DNA of 64,000 nucleotides from Leminorella richardii (lineage in GTDB: Bacteria > Pseudomonadota > Gammaproteobacteria > Enterobacterales > Enterobacteriaceae). The stretch lies in contig NZ_LS483470.1 in the NCBI RefSeq assembly GCF_900478135.1, forward strand, positions 1,174,501 through 1,238,500, in the 5' to 3' direction. The notes beneath the pieces are model-generated. The model saw nothing but the letters and a program-made list of their open reading frames with translations, was not told where the DNA came from and made no database searches. Below are positions 17,108 through 26,675 of the stretch, piece by piece. Position 1 is the first letter of the stretch. Each line of letters begins with the position of its first letter. Made by a program: the position numbers and the translations under genes.

Positions 17108-17446
17108 ATGAAACTGGTTACTGTCATTATCAAGCCGTTCAAGCTAGAAGACGTCAGAGAGGCGCTGTCAACGATAGGCATTCAGGGGCTGACGGTTACA
17201 GAGGTGAAGGGATTTGGTCGCCAGAAAGGCCATGCAGAGCTGTATCGCGGCGCAGAGTACAGCGTTAACTTTTTACCAAAGGTAAAGATTGATATTGCGA
17301 TGACCGATGAGCAGGTTGAAAGTGCCATCGCAGCCATTACTGAAGCAGCCTATACCGGCAAGATTGGCGATGGGAAAATCTTTGTGACGGAGCTGCAGCG
17401 GGTGGTGCGGATCCGCACCGGCGAGACGGATGAAGGGGCGCTGTGA
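17108..17446 (+). CDS. glnK: Nitrogen regulatory P-II protein GlnK
   Basis: A 112-residue trimeric PII signalling protein that blocks AmtB when nitrogen is plentiful. Nearly identical to E. coli GlnK through residue 60, including the T-loop with the uridylylation site Tyr51 (L-Y-R-G-A-E-Y) and the B-loop T-G-K-I-G-D-G-K. Followed 37 nt later by amtB, the conserved glnK-amtB pair. Confidence 0.98.
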   Translation: MKLVTVIIKPFKLEDVREALSTIGIQGLTVTEVKGFGRQKGHAELYRGAEYSVNFLPKVKIDIAMTDEQVESAIAAITEAAYTGKIGDGKIFVTELQRVVRIRTGETDEGAL

Positions 17447-17483
17447 TATTCGCCGTTGGCATGACTTTTTAGGGGAGAGGGCA

Positions 17484-18767
17484 ATGAAAACATATGTATC
17501 CTGTTCTGTGGCAGTGCTGTTGGCGACGCTTCCCGGTGTCGCAATGGCAGAGGCCGTGGCTGACAAGGCGGACAGCGCCTTTATGATGATAAGCACCGCA
17601 CTGGTACTGTTTATGAGTATTCCCGGTATTGCGCTGTTCTATGGTGGCCTGCTGAGAGCGAAGAACGTGCTTTCTCTGCTGACTCAGGTGATAGCCAGCT
17701 TTTCTTTAGTAAGCGTGCTGTGGGTAGTTTATGGCTATAGCCTCGCCTTCGGTGAGGGGAACGATATTATCGGTAACCTGAACGGTCTGATGCTGAAAGA
17801 CATTCATCTGACTGACGTCACAGGGACGTTTTATAAGCTGATTCATGTAGCGTTTCAGGGCTCGTTTGCCTGCATTACCGTTGGGTTGATTGTTGGTGGT
17901 TTTGCTGAGCGGATCCGGTTTTCTGCGGTAATGCTGTTTGTTCTGATCTGGTTTACGCTGGCCTATTTGCCGATGGCGCATATGGTGTGGGGCGGCGGTT
18001 ACCTGTTTAAGCTGGGAGCTATCGACTTTGCCGGTGGTACCGTGGTGCATATTAACGCGGCCATTGCGGCACTGGTGGGCGCCTATATGCTGGGGAAACG
18101 CCGTGGAATAGGGCGAGAAGCCTTTAAGCCTCACAGCCTACCAATGGTGTTTATCGGAACGGCCATACTTTACATCGGCTGGTTTGGCTTTAACGCTGGT
18201 TCAGCCAGCAGCGCGAATGAAATCGCGGCCCTAGCCTTTATTAACACCATGACCGCAACGGCGGGAGCCGTACTGGGGTGGCTGGGAGCCGAGTGGACGC
18301 TGCGGGGGAAGCCCTCGCTTCTGGGAGCTTGCTCAGGCTGTATTGCCGGGCTGGTGGCTATTACGCCGGCAGCGGGGTCGGTAGGGATTGGCGGCGCTCT
18401 GGTGCTTGGCGTTGTCGCTGGCATAGCCGGGCTTTGGGGCGTTGTGGTACTTAAGTCGTGGCTGAAGGCTGATGATACCTGTGATGTATTTGGCGTACAC
18501 GGTGTCTGCGGGATTGTTGGATGTATCGGAACCGGTATTTTAACGTCAGCCGCTCTGGGTGGAACGGGCTATGCCGAGGGTGTGACAATGCTCAAGCAGG
18601 TCGGCATACAGGCTGCTAGCGTAGTGGTGTGTCTGCTGTGGTCGGGCATAGTGGCCTTTGTGGCTTACAAAATTGCGGATATCTGTCTGGGACTGCGCGT
18701 ATCGGAAGAAACGGAGCGGGAAGGGCTGGACGTCAACAGCCATGGCGAAAGCGCTTACAACCCGTAG
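17484..18767 (+). CDS. amtB: Ammonium transporter AmtB
   Basis: A trimeric inner-membrane ammonia channel. The 427 residues begin with a cleavable signal peptide (to A-M-A-E-A, as in E. coli) and carry 11 membrane segments. Signature residues are present: the twin-His pore (H-I-N-A-A and F-G-V-H-G-V-C-G) and the aromatic gate region (A-F-Q-G-S-F-A). The ATG at 17484 has AGGGGAGAGG upstream and gives the correct signal peptide; longer starts do not. Ends with the conserved E-R-E-G-L-D-V-N-S-H-G-E tail. Confidence 0.97.
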   Translation: MKTYVSCSVAVLLATLPGVAMAEAVADKADSAFMMISTALVLFMSIPGIALFYGGLLRAKNVLSLLTQVIASFSLVSVLWVVYGYSLAFGEGNDIIGNLNGLMLKDIHLTDVTGTFYKLIHVAFQGSFACITVGLIVGGFAERIRFSAVMLFVLIWFTLAYLPMAHMVWGGGYLFKLGAIDFAGGTVVHINAAIAALVGAYMLGKRRGIGREAFKPHSLPMVFIGTAILYIGWFGFNAGSASSANEIAALAFINTMTATAGAVLGWLGAEWTLRGKPSLLGACSGCIAGLVAITPAAGSVGIGGALVLGVVAGIAGLWGVVVLKSWLKADDTCDVFGVHGVCGIVGCIGTGILTSAALGGTGYAEGVTMLKQVGIQAASVVVCLLWSGIVAFVAYKIADICLGLRVSEETEREGLDVNSHGESAYNP

Positions 18768-18790
18768 TGAGCATGATAAGTGATGAACTG

Positions 18791-18822
18791 GTTACCCCGT
18801 GCTTGGCGCGGGTAACTCTTTT
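18791..18822 (+). terminator. Probable terminator after amtB
   Basis: GTTACCC (18791-18797) pairs with GGGTAAC (18810-18816), followed by TCTTTT. A second palindrome GCTTTAGC/GCTAAAGC at 18833-18848 overlaps the stop codon of the convergent tesB. Confidence 0.6.
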
Positions 18823-18841
18823 CAGCGGAAAAGCTTTAGCG

Positions 18842-19717
18842 CTAAAGCGCCTCGTTCTGGTGAAGGCGAATGACGCCTTCCTGAGCGGTTGAGGCGATAA
18901 GCAGTCCTTGACGGGTAAAAAATTGGCCGCGAACAAAGCCACGAGCACCGCTGGCAGAAGGGCTATCAACGGCGTAGAGGATCCAGTCGTCAAGGCGAAA
19001 CGGCCGATGGAACCAGATAGAGTGGTCGATGGTGGCAACCTGCATACCCGGTTGAAACAGCGCCACACCGTGAGGCTGAAGCGCGGTTAGCAGAAAATGA
19101 AAATCAGACGCATAGCCTAACAGGTATTTATGTATGCCCAGATCGTTGGGCATATCGCCGTTAGCTTTGAACCAGGCGTAGCGCACCGGCTTGTCAACTT
19201 CTGCCTTATGCATGGGATAAAGCTTCACCGGTCGGATCTCCAGCGGCATTTCCTGACAGAAAGGGTTGTTAAGCCCGCCGGGCAGGAACTGAGCCATCTT
19301 TCTGGCAATTTCTGTTTCTGAAATAAGGGATTCCGGCTGTGGCACGTCCGGCATTGAAGGCATTTGGTGATCAAAGCCGGGTTCATCGCTTTGGTAGGAG
19401 GCCGTCATATAGAACAGCTTTTGCCGGTTCTGATAGGCGCTGACGCGCCGCGTGCTGAAGCTGTTGCCATCGCGAATAGTTTCTACTTCATAGTCAACAG
19501 GTTGAGTACCGTCTCCGGGGCGCAGAAAATAGCTGTGGCATAAGTGCACGCGTCTTTCAGGAAGAACCGTTTGCTTGGCGGCGGAAAGCGCCTGCCCAAT
19601 AACCTGACCGCCAAACAGCTGCTTTAATCCAAGGCTTTGGCTTTGGCCACGAAACCGCGTTTCATCTATTTTTTCCAGCTGTAGTAGTGTTAAGAGGCTT
19701 TGTAAAACGTTACTCAT
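18842..19717 (-). CDS. tesB: Acyl-CoA thioesterase II TesB
   Basis: A 291-residue double-hotdog thioesterase hydrolysing medium- and long-chain acyl-CoA in the cytoplasm. Conserved landmarks are F-G-G-Q-V-I-G-Q-A-L, H-L-C-H-S-Y-F-L-R-P-G-D, the C-terminal T-I-D-H-S-I-W-F-H-R-P-F and the R-G-F-V-R-G-Q strand, including the catalytic Asp of the D-H-S-I-W-F-H segment. Slightly longer than E. coli (286). Convergent with amtB and divergent from ybaY, as in E. coli. Confidence 0.96.
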   Translation of the reverse strand: MSNVLQSLLTLLQLEKIDETRFRGQSQSLGLKQLFGGQVIGQALSAAKQTVLPERRVHLCHSYFLRPGDGTQPVDYEVETIRDGNSFSTRRVSAYQNRQKLFYMTASYQSDEPGFDHQMPSMPDVPQPESLISETEIARKMAQFLPGGLNNPFCQEMPLEIRPVKLYPMHKAEVDKPVRYAWFKANGDMPNDLGIHKYLLGYASDFHFLLTALQPHGVALFQPGMQVATIDHSIWFHRPFRLDDWILYAVDSPSASGARGFVRGQFFTRQGLLIASTAQEGVIRLHQNEAL

Positions 19718-19976
19718 TAAAACTCAATCCCGTGTAGTGCCAGCGGTGCGCTGGATTTTATGAGAACAATCGAGACGTTAAGTGTAGCGCCATTTCCCGC
19801 CTGAGGGGAATATAGGGGCTTTTTTACGATCCCACCAATTAGCGTTTAATGACGTTTTTTTTACATAATTTAAAAAAATCATTCAATTTTTGACGTTAAT
19901 TTAGACGGCTTAACTGAGTTTTTGCATTTTTTGGGCTATAGTTGAGGCTGTAACCTGATGTAACAAGGAGATTGAG

Positions 19977-20390
19977 ATGCATTTTTTAAAAGTATTAAGT
20001 GGTGCAGCACTGGCTGCGGCTCTGGTTGGATGTAGCGCAGCAGATCAAGCGCCTACAGGCCCGCAGGTTACCGGATCGGTGGCCTATCGTGAGCGCATTG
20101 CGCTGCCAAAGAATGCTAACGTGACCGTTACGCTGGCTGATATTTCACGCGCAGACGCTCCGGCGAGAGTGCTTTCTTCAGTGACCTTCCCTGCGAAAGG
20201 CAAGCAGGTACCGTTCAGTTTCTCACTGCCCTATAAGCCAGAACAGCTGGTAGGCGCACAGACAGTTTCTCTGTTTGCCACTATCTCTGTTGACGGCAAG
20301 CTTCTTTACACCTCTACGTCGGTTAACGAAGTGCTGACTAACGGCAGCCCGGCGGAGCGTAACGTACTGCTGGAGCGCGTTCAGCCTTAA
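19977..20390 (+). CDS. ybaY: YbaY-family lipoprotein
   Basis: A 137-residue predicted lipoprotein with the lipobox L-V-G-C at Cys19, followed by a YbaY-type beta-rich domain (G-S-V-A-Y-R-E-R-I-A-L-P, V-T-V-T-L-A-D-I-S, P-F-S-F-S-L-P-Y). It is shorter than E. coli YbaY (190), lacking the long Pro/Ser/Thr-rich C-terminal tail. The function is not established. Position between tesB and atl is conserved. Confidence 0.88.
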   Translation: MHFLKVLSGAALAAALVGCSAADQAPTGPQVTGSVAYRERIALPKNANVTVTLADISRADAPARVLSSVTFPAKGKQVPFSFSLPYKPEQLVGAQTVSLFATISVDGKLLYTSTSVNEVLTNGSPAERNVLLERVQP

Positions 20391-20422
20391 GCTTAAGCGC
20401 TACGTGGCAGAGCCCGGATATT

Positions 20423-20743
20423 CTAGGGCTCTGTCAGCCAACCGTATTTTTTAAAGCTAATGCGTCCGCTTTGGCTAAACAGTATCCCCTCAGCAAGCAG
20501 CGCGTCTCTTTGCCGAATAAAGTCCGGCCCGGTCAATGATATTTTTCCCTGTGAGTTGATAACCCGAAACCACGGTAGCGTGCTGCCCTGAGGAAGCCGA
20601 CTTAGTAGTGTTCCGACGTGGCGGGCATAGCCAGGAAATCCCGCCAGCCGAGCAATGCTGCCGTAAGTGGTCACTTTCCCTTCGGGAATAGAGGCAACAA
20701 CGGTATAAACCTGAACGGGAAACGATGTCTCGTCAAACTCCAT
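20423..20743 (-). CDS. atl: Alkyltransferase-like DNA-repair protein Atl
   Basis: A 106-residue protein of the O6-alkylguanine alkyltransferase-like family. It binds alkylated guanine and hands it to nucleotide excision repair but has no transferase activity, because the P-C-H-R active site is replaced: here it reads P-W-F-R-V. The helix-turn-helix G-K-V-T-T-Y-G-S-I-A and the R-H-V-G arginine-finger region are intact. The ATG at 20743 has AAGGAG upstream; a longer frame adds an unrelated 45-residue extension. Confidence 0.93.
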   Translation of the reverse strand: MEFDETSFPVQVYTVVASIPEGKVTTYGSIARLAGFPGYARHVGTLLSRLPQGSTLPWFRVINSQGKISLTGPDFIRQRDALLAEGILFSQSGRISFKKYGWLTEP

Positions 20744-20904
20744 GATGAATCGCTCCTTAGGGGCGGGCTCTGCGGATAAGTGAGCTCTATTTTGCCGAGG
20801 AGTTTGCCTTTGGGCAAGAAAGCGGCACCTGTTCCTCTGCGGCTTGCAATTACTGTCGGCATGCCTGATAATGCCCACCGCTTCGGTTTTCCGGAGTCGT
20901 CAAT

Positions 20905-21018
20905 GGGGGCTCTGTTGGTTCTCCCGCAACGCTAACTTGTGAACTCGGTCAGGTCCGGAAGGAAGCAGCCGCAGCAGGCGTCGCGTGTGCCGGGATGTAG
21001 CTGGCAGGGCCCCCACCC
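20905..21018 (+). ncRNA. ffs: 4.5S RNA of the signal recognition particle
   Basis: 114 nt, exactly the E. coli length, starting GGGGGCTCTGTTGG and ending GGGCCCCCACCC. The universally conserved SRP core with the GGTCAGGTCCGGAAGGAAGC motif around the GGAA tetraloop is present, as is the matching GTGTGCCGGGATGTAGC strand. It forms the Ffh-binding hairpin of SRP. The E. coli neighbour atl is retained. A small hairpin (AGCGC-TTTC-GCGCT) follows, as might end the precursor transcript. Confidence 0.98.
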
Positions 21019-21102
21019 ATTTAGCGCTTTCGCGCTGTCAATTCCCACTCTTTTTCTTCTTATCTATGGCTCTTTTTGGGCTAACCGGCTTAGTAAAAAT
21101 GC

Positions 21103-22059
21103 TCACGCGCTGCCGATAAACAGACCCGTAGCAAAGACTAACAGACCGCCAATGACTACCTGAAACGAAGCCTGTAGCAAGGGCGTATCCATATAGCGAT
21201 TGCGTATCCATGAGATGGCCGCCAGCTCAACGATGACTACGCCGATAGAGACGGTCATGGCTGTCCAGAAGTGGGTTATCAGGAAGGGGAGGGTATGTCC
21301 CAGTCCGCCTAGCGTTGTCATAACACCGCAGGCCGCACCCCGAAGCCAAGGGTTTCCCCGCCCGGTTAGTGAGCCGTTATCGGAAACCGCTTCGGCAAAG
21401 GCCATCGAGATCCCCGCGCCTACCGATGCTGCAAGGCCGACCAAAAATGCCTGCCAGCTGTCTTTGGTTGCCAGCGCGGCGGCAAAGACCGGCGCTAGCG
21501 TGGAAACAGAGCCGTCCATGAGGCCTGCCAGAGAGGGCTGAACGATTTGAAGAACGAACAGCCGACGGGAAGACTTTTCTTCTTTTTCTTTAACAGCAGG
21601 GCTAACGAACTGCCGTTCAAGACATTCGGCCTTTTGCTGATGGCGAAACTCTTCGGCAGACAGGTCTCCCAGCAGCTGGCGGATATGCACGTTGGTCGCT
21701 TTCTGTGCCGCCTGAGAGTAAAAGCGCTGGGTTTCCATCTCCATCACTTCTGACTGCTTACGCACGCTGTCGATACTCAGTGGCCGGCTGAGCCAGATGG
21801 CTTTTCGTTCCACAAATCCTTTGACGTCCTGACGGCGAATAAGCGGAATATGGTCGCCAAACGTTTCTTTATAGAGGGTAAGAAGTCGATGGCGGTGGCT
21901 GTCTTCTTCTTTGGCCATGAGGGAAAAGATCCGCGCGGAATCGGGGTAGGTTTCCCTTAACCCTTCGGCAAATTCGCGATAGATTTTATTGTCTTCTTCT
22001 TCCAGGGAGATCGCGAGCGCCAGAATTTCCCGTTCAGAAAGGTCGGAAAAGTTCTTCAT
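21103..22059 (-). CDS. mbfA: MbfA-type ferritin-like/VIT membrane protein (probable iron exporter)
   Basis: A two-domain protein of 318 residues. Residues 1-150 form a ferritin/rubrerythrin-like helical bundle with di-iron motifs (E-E-E-D-N-K-I-Y, K-E-E-D-S-H-R-H, E-M-E-T-Q-R-F-Y, A-E-E-F-R-H-Q). Residues 165-318 form a CCC1/VIT1-type membrane domain with about five helices. This architecture matches MbfA of alpha-proteobacteria, which exports iron and helps resist peroxide. The start at 22059 gives a clean domain N-terminus; an upstream Met adds a non-homologous extension. No Fur box was identified. Function by homology only. Confidence 0.82.
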   Translation of the reverse strand: MKNFSDLSEREILALAISLEEEDNKIYREFAEGLRETYPDSARIFSLMAKEEDSHRHRLLTLYKETFGDHIPLIRRQDVKGFVERKAIWLSRPLSIDSVRKQSEVMEMETQRFYSQAAQKATNVHIRQLLGDLSAEEFRHQQKAECLERQFVSPAVKEKEEKSSRRLFVLQIVQPSLAGLMDGSVSTLAPVFAAALATKDSWQAFLVGLAASVGAGISMAFAEAVSDNGSLTGRGNPWLRGAACGVMTTLGGLGHTLPFLITHFWTAMTVSIGVVIVELAAISWIRNRYMDTPLLQASFQVVIGGLLVFATGLFIGSA

Positions 22060-22135
22060 ATGCTTCGTCCGTTTTGAATGTACAAATAACTGATGACACT
22101 GCCTAATTAATAGTAAACCCAGAACGAGAGAATGC

Positions 22136-22166
22136 AAAAAAACGGGGCCGCGTTTGCGGCCCCGTT
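22136..22166 (-). terminator. Rho-independent terminator of acrAB
   Basis: An 11-bp G+C-rich stem (AACGGGGCCGC/GCGGCCCCGTT, GTTT loop) that, on the minus strand, is followed by a T run, about 35 nt after the acrB stop. It insulates acrAB from the co-oriented mbfA. Confidence 0.9.
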
Positions 22167-22200
22167 GTGTAGTCAATAGCGCGTTGTGGACTTGCTAATA

Positions 22201-25200
22201 CTAAGCGCTATGCTCGGTATGGTTGACCGGATGAGAGTGCTCAATGTCTTCACCGCGCTTGCTGAAGCGGCGGCGGACGACGACGAAGAACACCGGTACG
22301 AAGAAGATAGCCAGAATGGTCGCACTGACCATGCCGCCCAGAACCCCGGTACCTACAGCGTTTTGTGCGCCGGAACCTGCACCGTTGCTGATAGCCAGCG
22401 GCAGAACCCCTAGCATAAAGGCCAGTGAGGTCATCAGGATTGGACGCAGACGCATACGAACAGCTTCCAGCGTTGCTTCAATCAGCCCTTTACCCTCTTT
22501 GTCCATCAGGTCTTTGGCGAATTCAACGATAAGTATGGCGTTCTTCGCCGACAGGCCGACGGTGGTCAACAGGCCTACGATAAAGTAGACGTCGTTTTCC
22601 AATCCTCGCATCGTCGTGGCAAGCAGCGCACCGATAACCCCAAGTGGAACAACCAGCATAACGGAGAACGGCACTGACCAGCTTTCATACAGCGCGGCCA
22701 GACACAGGAACACCACAATCAGCGAGATGGCGTACAGAGCCGGTGCTTGGTTACCCGCCAGACGTTCCTGATAGGACATACCGGTCCAGTCGTAGCCAAT
22801 GCCTTCAGGCAGTTCGGAGGCCAGCTTTTCCATCAGGGCCATAGCGTCACCGCTACTCTTACCCGGTGCGGCTTCCCCCAGAATTTCCATAGACGGCAGG
22901 CCGTTATAGCGTTCCAGACGCGGTGAACCAAACTCCCAGTGAGCGCTAGAGAAGGCCGACATCGGCACCATCTGACCGTTCGCACCGCGAACGTACCAGT
23001 TGTTGATATCCTTCGGCATCATGCGGTATGGCGCCAGTGCCTGAACGTACACCTTCTTGACGCGGCCGCGATCGATAAAGTCGTTCACGTAGGAGCCGCC
23101 CAGCGCAGTGGAAAGCGTCTGGTTAATGTCGCTAATTGAAACGCCCAGCGCCTGCGCTTTCTCTTGGTCAACAGTCAGTTTGAACTGAGGCGTGTCTTCC
23201 ATGCCGTTCGGACGAACCTTAACCAGCATGTCTGGGTGTTCAGCAACTTTACCCATTAGCTCATTACGCGCCTGAGTTAATCGATCGTGGCCAAGCCCAG
23301 CCTGATCTATCAGCTGGAAGTCAAAGCCGGTCGCGGTACCCAGTTCAACGATAGGAGGAAGGTTAAAGGCGAATACCAGACCGTCCTGAATTTTTGAGAA
23401 TTCCTGACTTGCCCGAGCCGCGATGGCCGGCACCTTGTTCTCTTCACCTTTACGCGCGTTCCAATCCTTCAGGCTGACGAAGGCCAAACCGGTGTTCTGC
23501 CCCTGACCGCTGAAGCCGAAGCCGCTAACGGTAAAGATAGACTCAACGTTGTCCTTCTCTTTCTCCATAAAGTACTGGCTGACCTGATTGAGCACATTTT
23601 GCGTTCTTTCCTGAGTCGCCCCCTGCGGGAGCTGAACCATGGTCAAGAATACCCCTTGGTCTTCATCCGGAAGGAAGGAGGAGGGCAGGCGCATAAACAT
23701 GTAAACCAGACCAATACACAGTACCAGATAGATAAGAATATATCGGCCAGTGCTGCGCAGGATATTGGCAATACTGTTGGTGTAGTGGTGAGTATTTTTC
23801 TCAAACAGGCGGTTAAACCAGCCGAAGAAACCGGTAGTAATACCGTGGCTGCCTTTGGCGACCGGCTTGAGGATCGTGGCGCACAGTGCTGGCGTCAGGA
23901 TCATTGCCACTAGAACCGACAGCACCATGGCAGAAACAATGGTGATCGAGAACTGACGATAGATAGCACCGGTAGAGCCGCCCATAAAGGCCATGGGGAT
24001 AAATACCGCAGAAAGCACCATGGCAATACCGACCAGTGCGCCCTGAATCTGCCCCATCGACTTGCGGGTTGCCTCTTTCGGCGGCAGGCCTTCTTCCGCC
24101 ATGATACGCTCAACGTTTTCAACCACAACGATGGCGTCATCCACCAACAGGCCGATGGCCAACACCATCGCAAACATCGTTAGGGTGTTTATCGAGTAGC
24201 CAAATGACGAGAGAATGGCGAATGTCCCCAACAGAACCACCGGTACGGCGATTGTTGGGATAAGCGTGGCACGGAAGTTCTGCAGAAACAGGTACATAAC
24301 CAGAAATACCAGCAGAATGGCTTCAACCAGCGTTTTTACCACTTCGTTGATAGAGATTTTAACGAATGGCGTTGTATCGTAGGGATAAACGATCTTCAGG
24401 CCTGACGGAAAGTACTTTGACAGACTTTCAAGTTCACCCTTCACGGCTTCAGCCGTATCCAGCGCGTTGGCGCCGGTAGCCAGTTTGATACCCAGACCGG
24501 ATGCTGGCTGGCCGTCAAAGCGGGCAATAACGTTATAGCTTTCGCCGCCTAGCTCAATTTCAGCAACGTCTTTCAGGCGAACCTGAGAACCGTCCTGATT
24601 GATTTTCAGCAGGATATTGCCGAACTGCTCGGTGCTTTGCAGACGCGTTTGAACCACGATAGACGAGTTCAACTGCTGGCCTTTGACCGGTGGAGTACCG
24701 CCCAACTGACCTGCGGCGATCTGGTTGTTCTGAACCTTAATGGCGTTGTTTACGTCGATAGGCGTCAGGGAGAAGCTGTTTAGCTTGTTAGGATCGAGCC
24801 AAATACGCATGGCGTACTGGGAACCGAAAAGCTGAACGTCGCCGACGCCGGAAGTCCGGCTAATAGGATCTTTAATGTTAGAACCCACGTAGTCCGCGAT
24901 ATCGTCCTGAGTCATTGAGCCATCGGTGGAGATAAAGCCCGCAACCATCAAGAAGCTGCTGCTGGCCTTTTTAACGCTGATCCCCATTTGCTGGACTTCC
25001 TGAGGCAGCAGGGGCGTTGCAAGCTGAAGCTTGTTCTGCACCTGAACCTGTGCGATATCCGGATCGGTACCGGCTTCGAAAGTCAGGGTAATGGAGGCGT
25101 TACCGGCCGAGTCACTGGTCGATGACATGTACATCAGGTTATCGATACCGTTCATGTTCTGTTCGATAACCTGCGTCACGGTATCCTGTACCGTCTGGGC

Positions 25201-25359
25201 GTTAGCACCCGGATAGTTTGCGGAGACCGATACCGCCGGAGGGGCGATAGTCGGATACTGGGCAACCGGCAGCTGAACAATCGCCAGAGCCCCCGCCAGC
25301 ATGATAATGATAGAGATTACCCAGGCAAAAATCGGGCGATCAATAAAAAATTTGGCCAT
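22201..25359 (-). CDS. acrB: Multidrug efflux RND permease AcrB
   Basis: A 1052-residue inner-membrane resistance-nodulation-division proton/drug antiporter, close to E. coli AcrB (1049). Twelve membrane helices and two large periplasmic loops are evident. The proton-relay aspartates lie in L-L-V-D-D-A-I-V-V-V-E-N near residues 405-416. The N-terminus (M-A-K-F-F-I-D-R-P-I-F-A-W-V) and the trimer region follow the family. It works with AcrA and TolC and lies 22 nt downstream of acrA. Confidence 0.98.
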   Translation of the reverse strand: MAKFFIDRPIFAWVISIIIMLAGALAIVQLPVAQYPTIAPPAVSVSANYPGANAQTVQDTVTQVIEQNMNGIDNLMYMSSTSDSAGNASITLTFEAGTDPDIAQVQVQNKLQLATPLLPQEVQQMGISVKKASSSFLMVAGFISTDGSMTQDDIADYVGSNIKDPISRTSGVGDVQLFGSQYAMRIWLDPNKLNSFSLTPIDVNNAIKVQNNQIAAGQLGGTPPVKGQQLNSSIVVQTRLQSTEQFGNILLKINQDGSQVRLKDVAEIELGGESYNVIARFDGQPASGLGIKLATGANALDTAEAVKGELESLSKYFPSGLKIVYPYDTTPFVKISINEVVKTLVEAILLVFLVMYLFLQNFRATLIPTIAVPVVLLGTFAILSSFGYSINTLTMFAMVLAIGLLVDDAIVVVENVERIMAEEGLPPKEATRKSMGQIQGALVGIAMVLSAVFIPMAFMGGSTGAIYRQFSITIVSAMVLSVLVAMILTPALCATILKPVAKGSHGITTGFFGWFNRLFEKNTHHYTNSIANILRSTGRYILIYLVLCIGLVYMFMRLPSSFLPDEDQGVFLTMVQLPQGATQERTQNVLNQVSQYFMEKEKDNVESIFTVSGFGFSGQGQNTGLAFVSLKDWNARKGEENKVPAIAARASQEFSKIQDGLVFAFNLPPIVELGTATGFDFQLIDQAGLGHDRLTQARNELMGKVAEHPDMLVKVRPNGMEDTPQFKLTVDQEKAQALGVSISDINQTLSTALGGSYVNDFIDRGRVKKVYVQALAPYRMMPKDINNWYVRGANGQMVPMSAFSSAHWEFGSPRLERYNGLPSMEILGEAAPGKSSGDAMALMEKLASELPEGIGYDWTGMSYQERLAGNQAPALYAISLIVVFLCLAALYESWSVPFSVMLVVPLGVIGALLATTMRGLENDVYFIVGLLTTVGLSAKNAILIVEFAKDLMDKEGKGLIEATLEAVRMRLRPILMTSLAFMLGVLPLAISNGAGSGAQNAVGTGVLGGMVSATILAIFFVPVFFVVVRRRFSKRGEDIEHSHPVNHTEHSA

Positions 25360-25381
25360 CTGCTACACTCAATATGGTTTA

Positions 25382-26578
25382 TTACTTCGCTTCGGGCTTT
25401 GCTTCGCCTTGAGGCGCTGCGCTTTCTTTCGGCTTATCGGAAAACTCCGACGCGCTGACTTCTACCCCAACTCGAATCTTTTGCAGACCAGTAACGATCA
25501 CTTTCTCGCCGCGCTCAAGCCCGCTGGTGACCAGCCAGTTGCTGCCAACGGATTGACCCGTAACAATAACTTTCTGCTCAACCTTGTTGTCTTTATTGAC
25601 AACCAGTACCGTTGCTTCACCGCGCTGGTTACGCGTTACGCCCTGTTGAGGAGCCAGTAGCGCGTCAGGGCGCAGGCCCTGATTAACCTTAGCGCGAACA
25701 AACATGCCCGGCAGGATTTGGTTTTTCGGGTTAGGGAACACGGCGCGCATAGTGATTGAGCCGGTGGTTTCGTCAACGGTAACGTCTTCAAATTCCAGCT
25801 TGCCCGGGTGCTCGTATACAGTGCCGTCGTCAAAGACTAGGCTTACCTGAGCCTTGGCGCCCTGTTCTTTGGTCAGCGTGCCGTTGGCCAGCTCTCTTTC
25901 CAGCGCCAAGTAGTCGTTGCTGGACTGAGTGATATCCACATAGATGGGATCAAGCTGCTGAACTGTCGCGAGGGCGGTAGCCTGGTTAGCGTTAACCAGA
26001 GCGCCTTCTGTTACGCTGGATTTCCCGATTCGTCCACTAATAGGGGACATCACCTTGGTGTATTCCAGATTGATGCGGGCAGTATCCAGCGCCGCTTTTG
26101 CTGCCTGCACTGCGGCGTCTGACTGGCGCGCGTTAGCGACAGCAGTATCGTAGTCCTGGCGGCTGATAAAGTTGGTGCCGACCAGAGGCTTATAGCGCTT
26201 AACCGTCAGGTGATTCAGGTTGGCGCTGGCCTGCGCTTTCGCCAGATCGGCTGCTGCGCTGTCGTAAGTGGCCTGGTAGGTCGCCGGATCGATTTGATAC
26301 AGCGACTGGTTTTCTGTAATCGTGCTGCCTTCGGTAAACTGACGCTTCAGGATGATACCGCTGACCTGAGGACGCACTTCAGCAATGCGAAAGGCCGCAG
26401 TACGCCCTGGAAGTTCAGTCGTGATATTGACGGGCTGTGACGAAATGGTCACTACCTCAACTTTGGGTGCAGACCTTTGAGCGCCTTCTCCAGACTGGTT
26501 GTCGCATCCCACAAGCGCTAAACCGCTGGAAAGCATCAGCGCTGCTGCCAGAGGCTTCAGCCCTCTGTATTTACTCAT
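25382..26578 (-). CDS. acrA: Efflux pump periplasmic adaptor AcrA
   Basis: A 398-residue membrane-fusion lipoprotein joining AcrB to TolC. The lipobox is L-V-G-C at Cys25. It then has the split lipoyl domain (V-R-P-Q-V-S-G-I-I and M-S-P-I-S-G-R-I-G-K-S), an alpha-helical hairpin, and beta-barrel domains. The C-terminus is Lys/Glu/Ala-rich. First gene of the acrAB operon, divergent from acrR. Confidence 0.97.
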   Translation of the reverse strand: MSKYRGLKPLAAALMLSSGLALVGCDNQSGEGAQRSAPKVEVVTISSQPVNITTELPGRTAAFRIAEVRPQVSGIILKRQFTEGSTITENQSLYQIDPATYQATYDSAAADLAKAQASANLNHLTVKRYKPLVGTNFISRQDYDTAVANARQSDAAVQAAKAALDTARINLEYTKVMSPISGRIGKSSVTEGALVNANQATALATVQQLDPIYVDITQSSNDYLALERELANGTLTKEQGAKAQVSLVFDDGTVYEHPGKLEFEDVTVDETTGSITMRAVFPNPKNQILPGMFVRAKVNQGLRPDALLAPQQGVTRNQRGEATVLVVNKDNKVEQKVIVTGQSVGSNWLVTSGLERGEKVIVTGLQKIRVGVEVSASEFSDKPKESAAPQGEAKPEAK

Positions 26579-26675
26579 AGATAAACCTCAAATTTTCAAT
26601 ATCAGTTACCGTAAATAATAGGCAAATATGCTTGGGTAACTACATAGTTAGGATAAAAATCTCAGCGTGCTATAA

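Noticed and set aside
20423..20743. Loss of the catalytic Cys in an alkylguanine transferase homologue
   Set aside because: This is the normal state of alkyltransferase-like (Atl) proteins, not a mutation.
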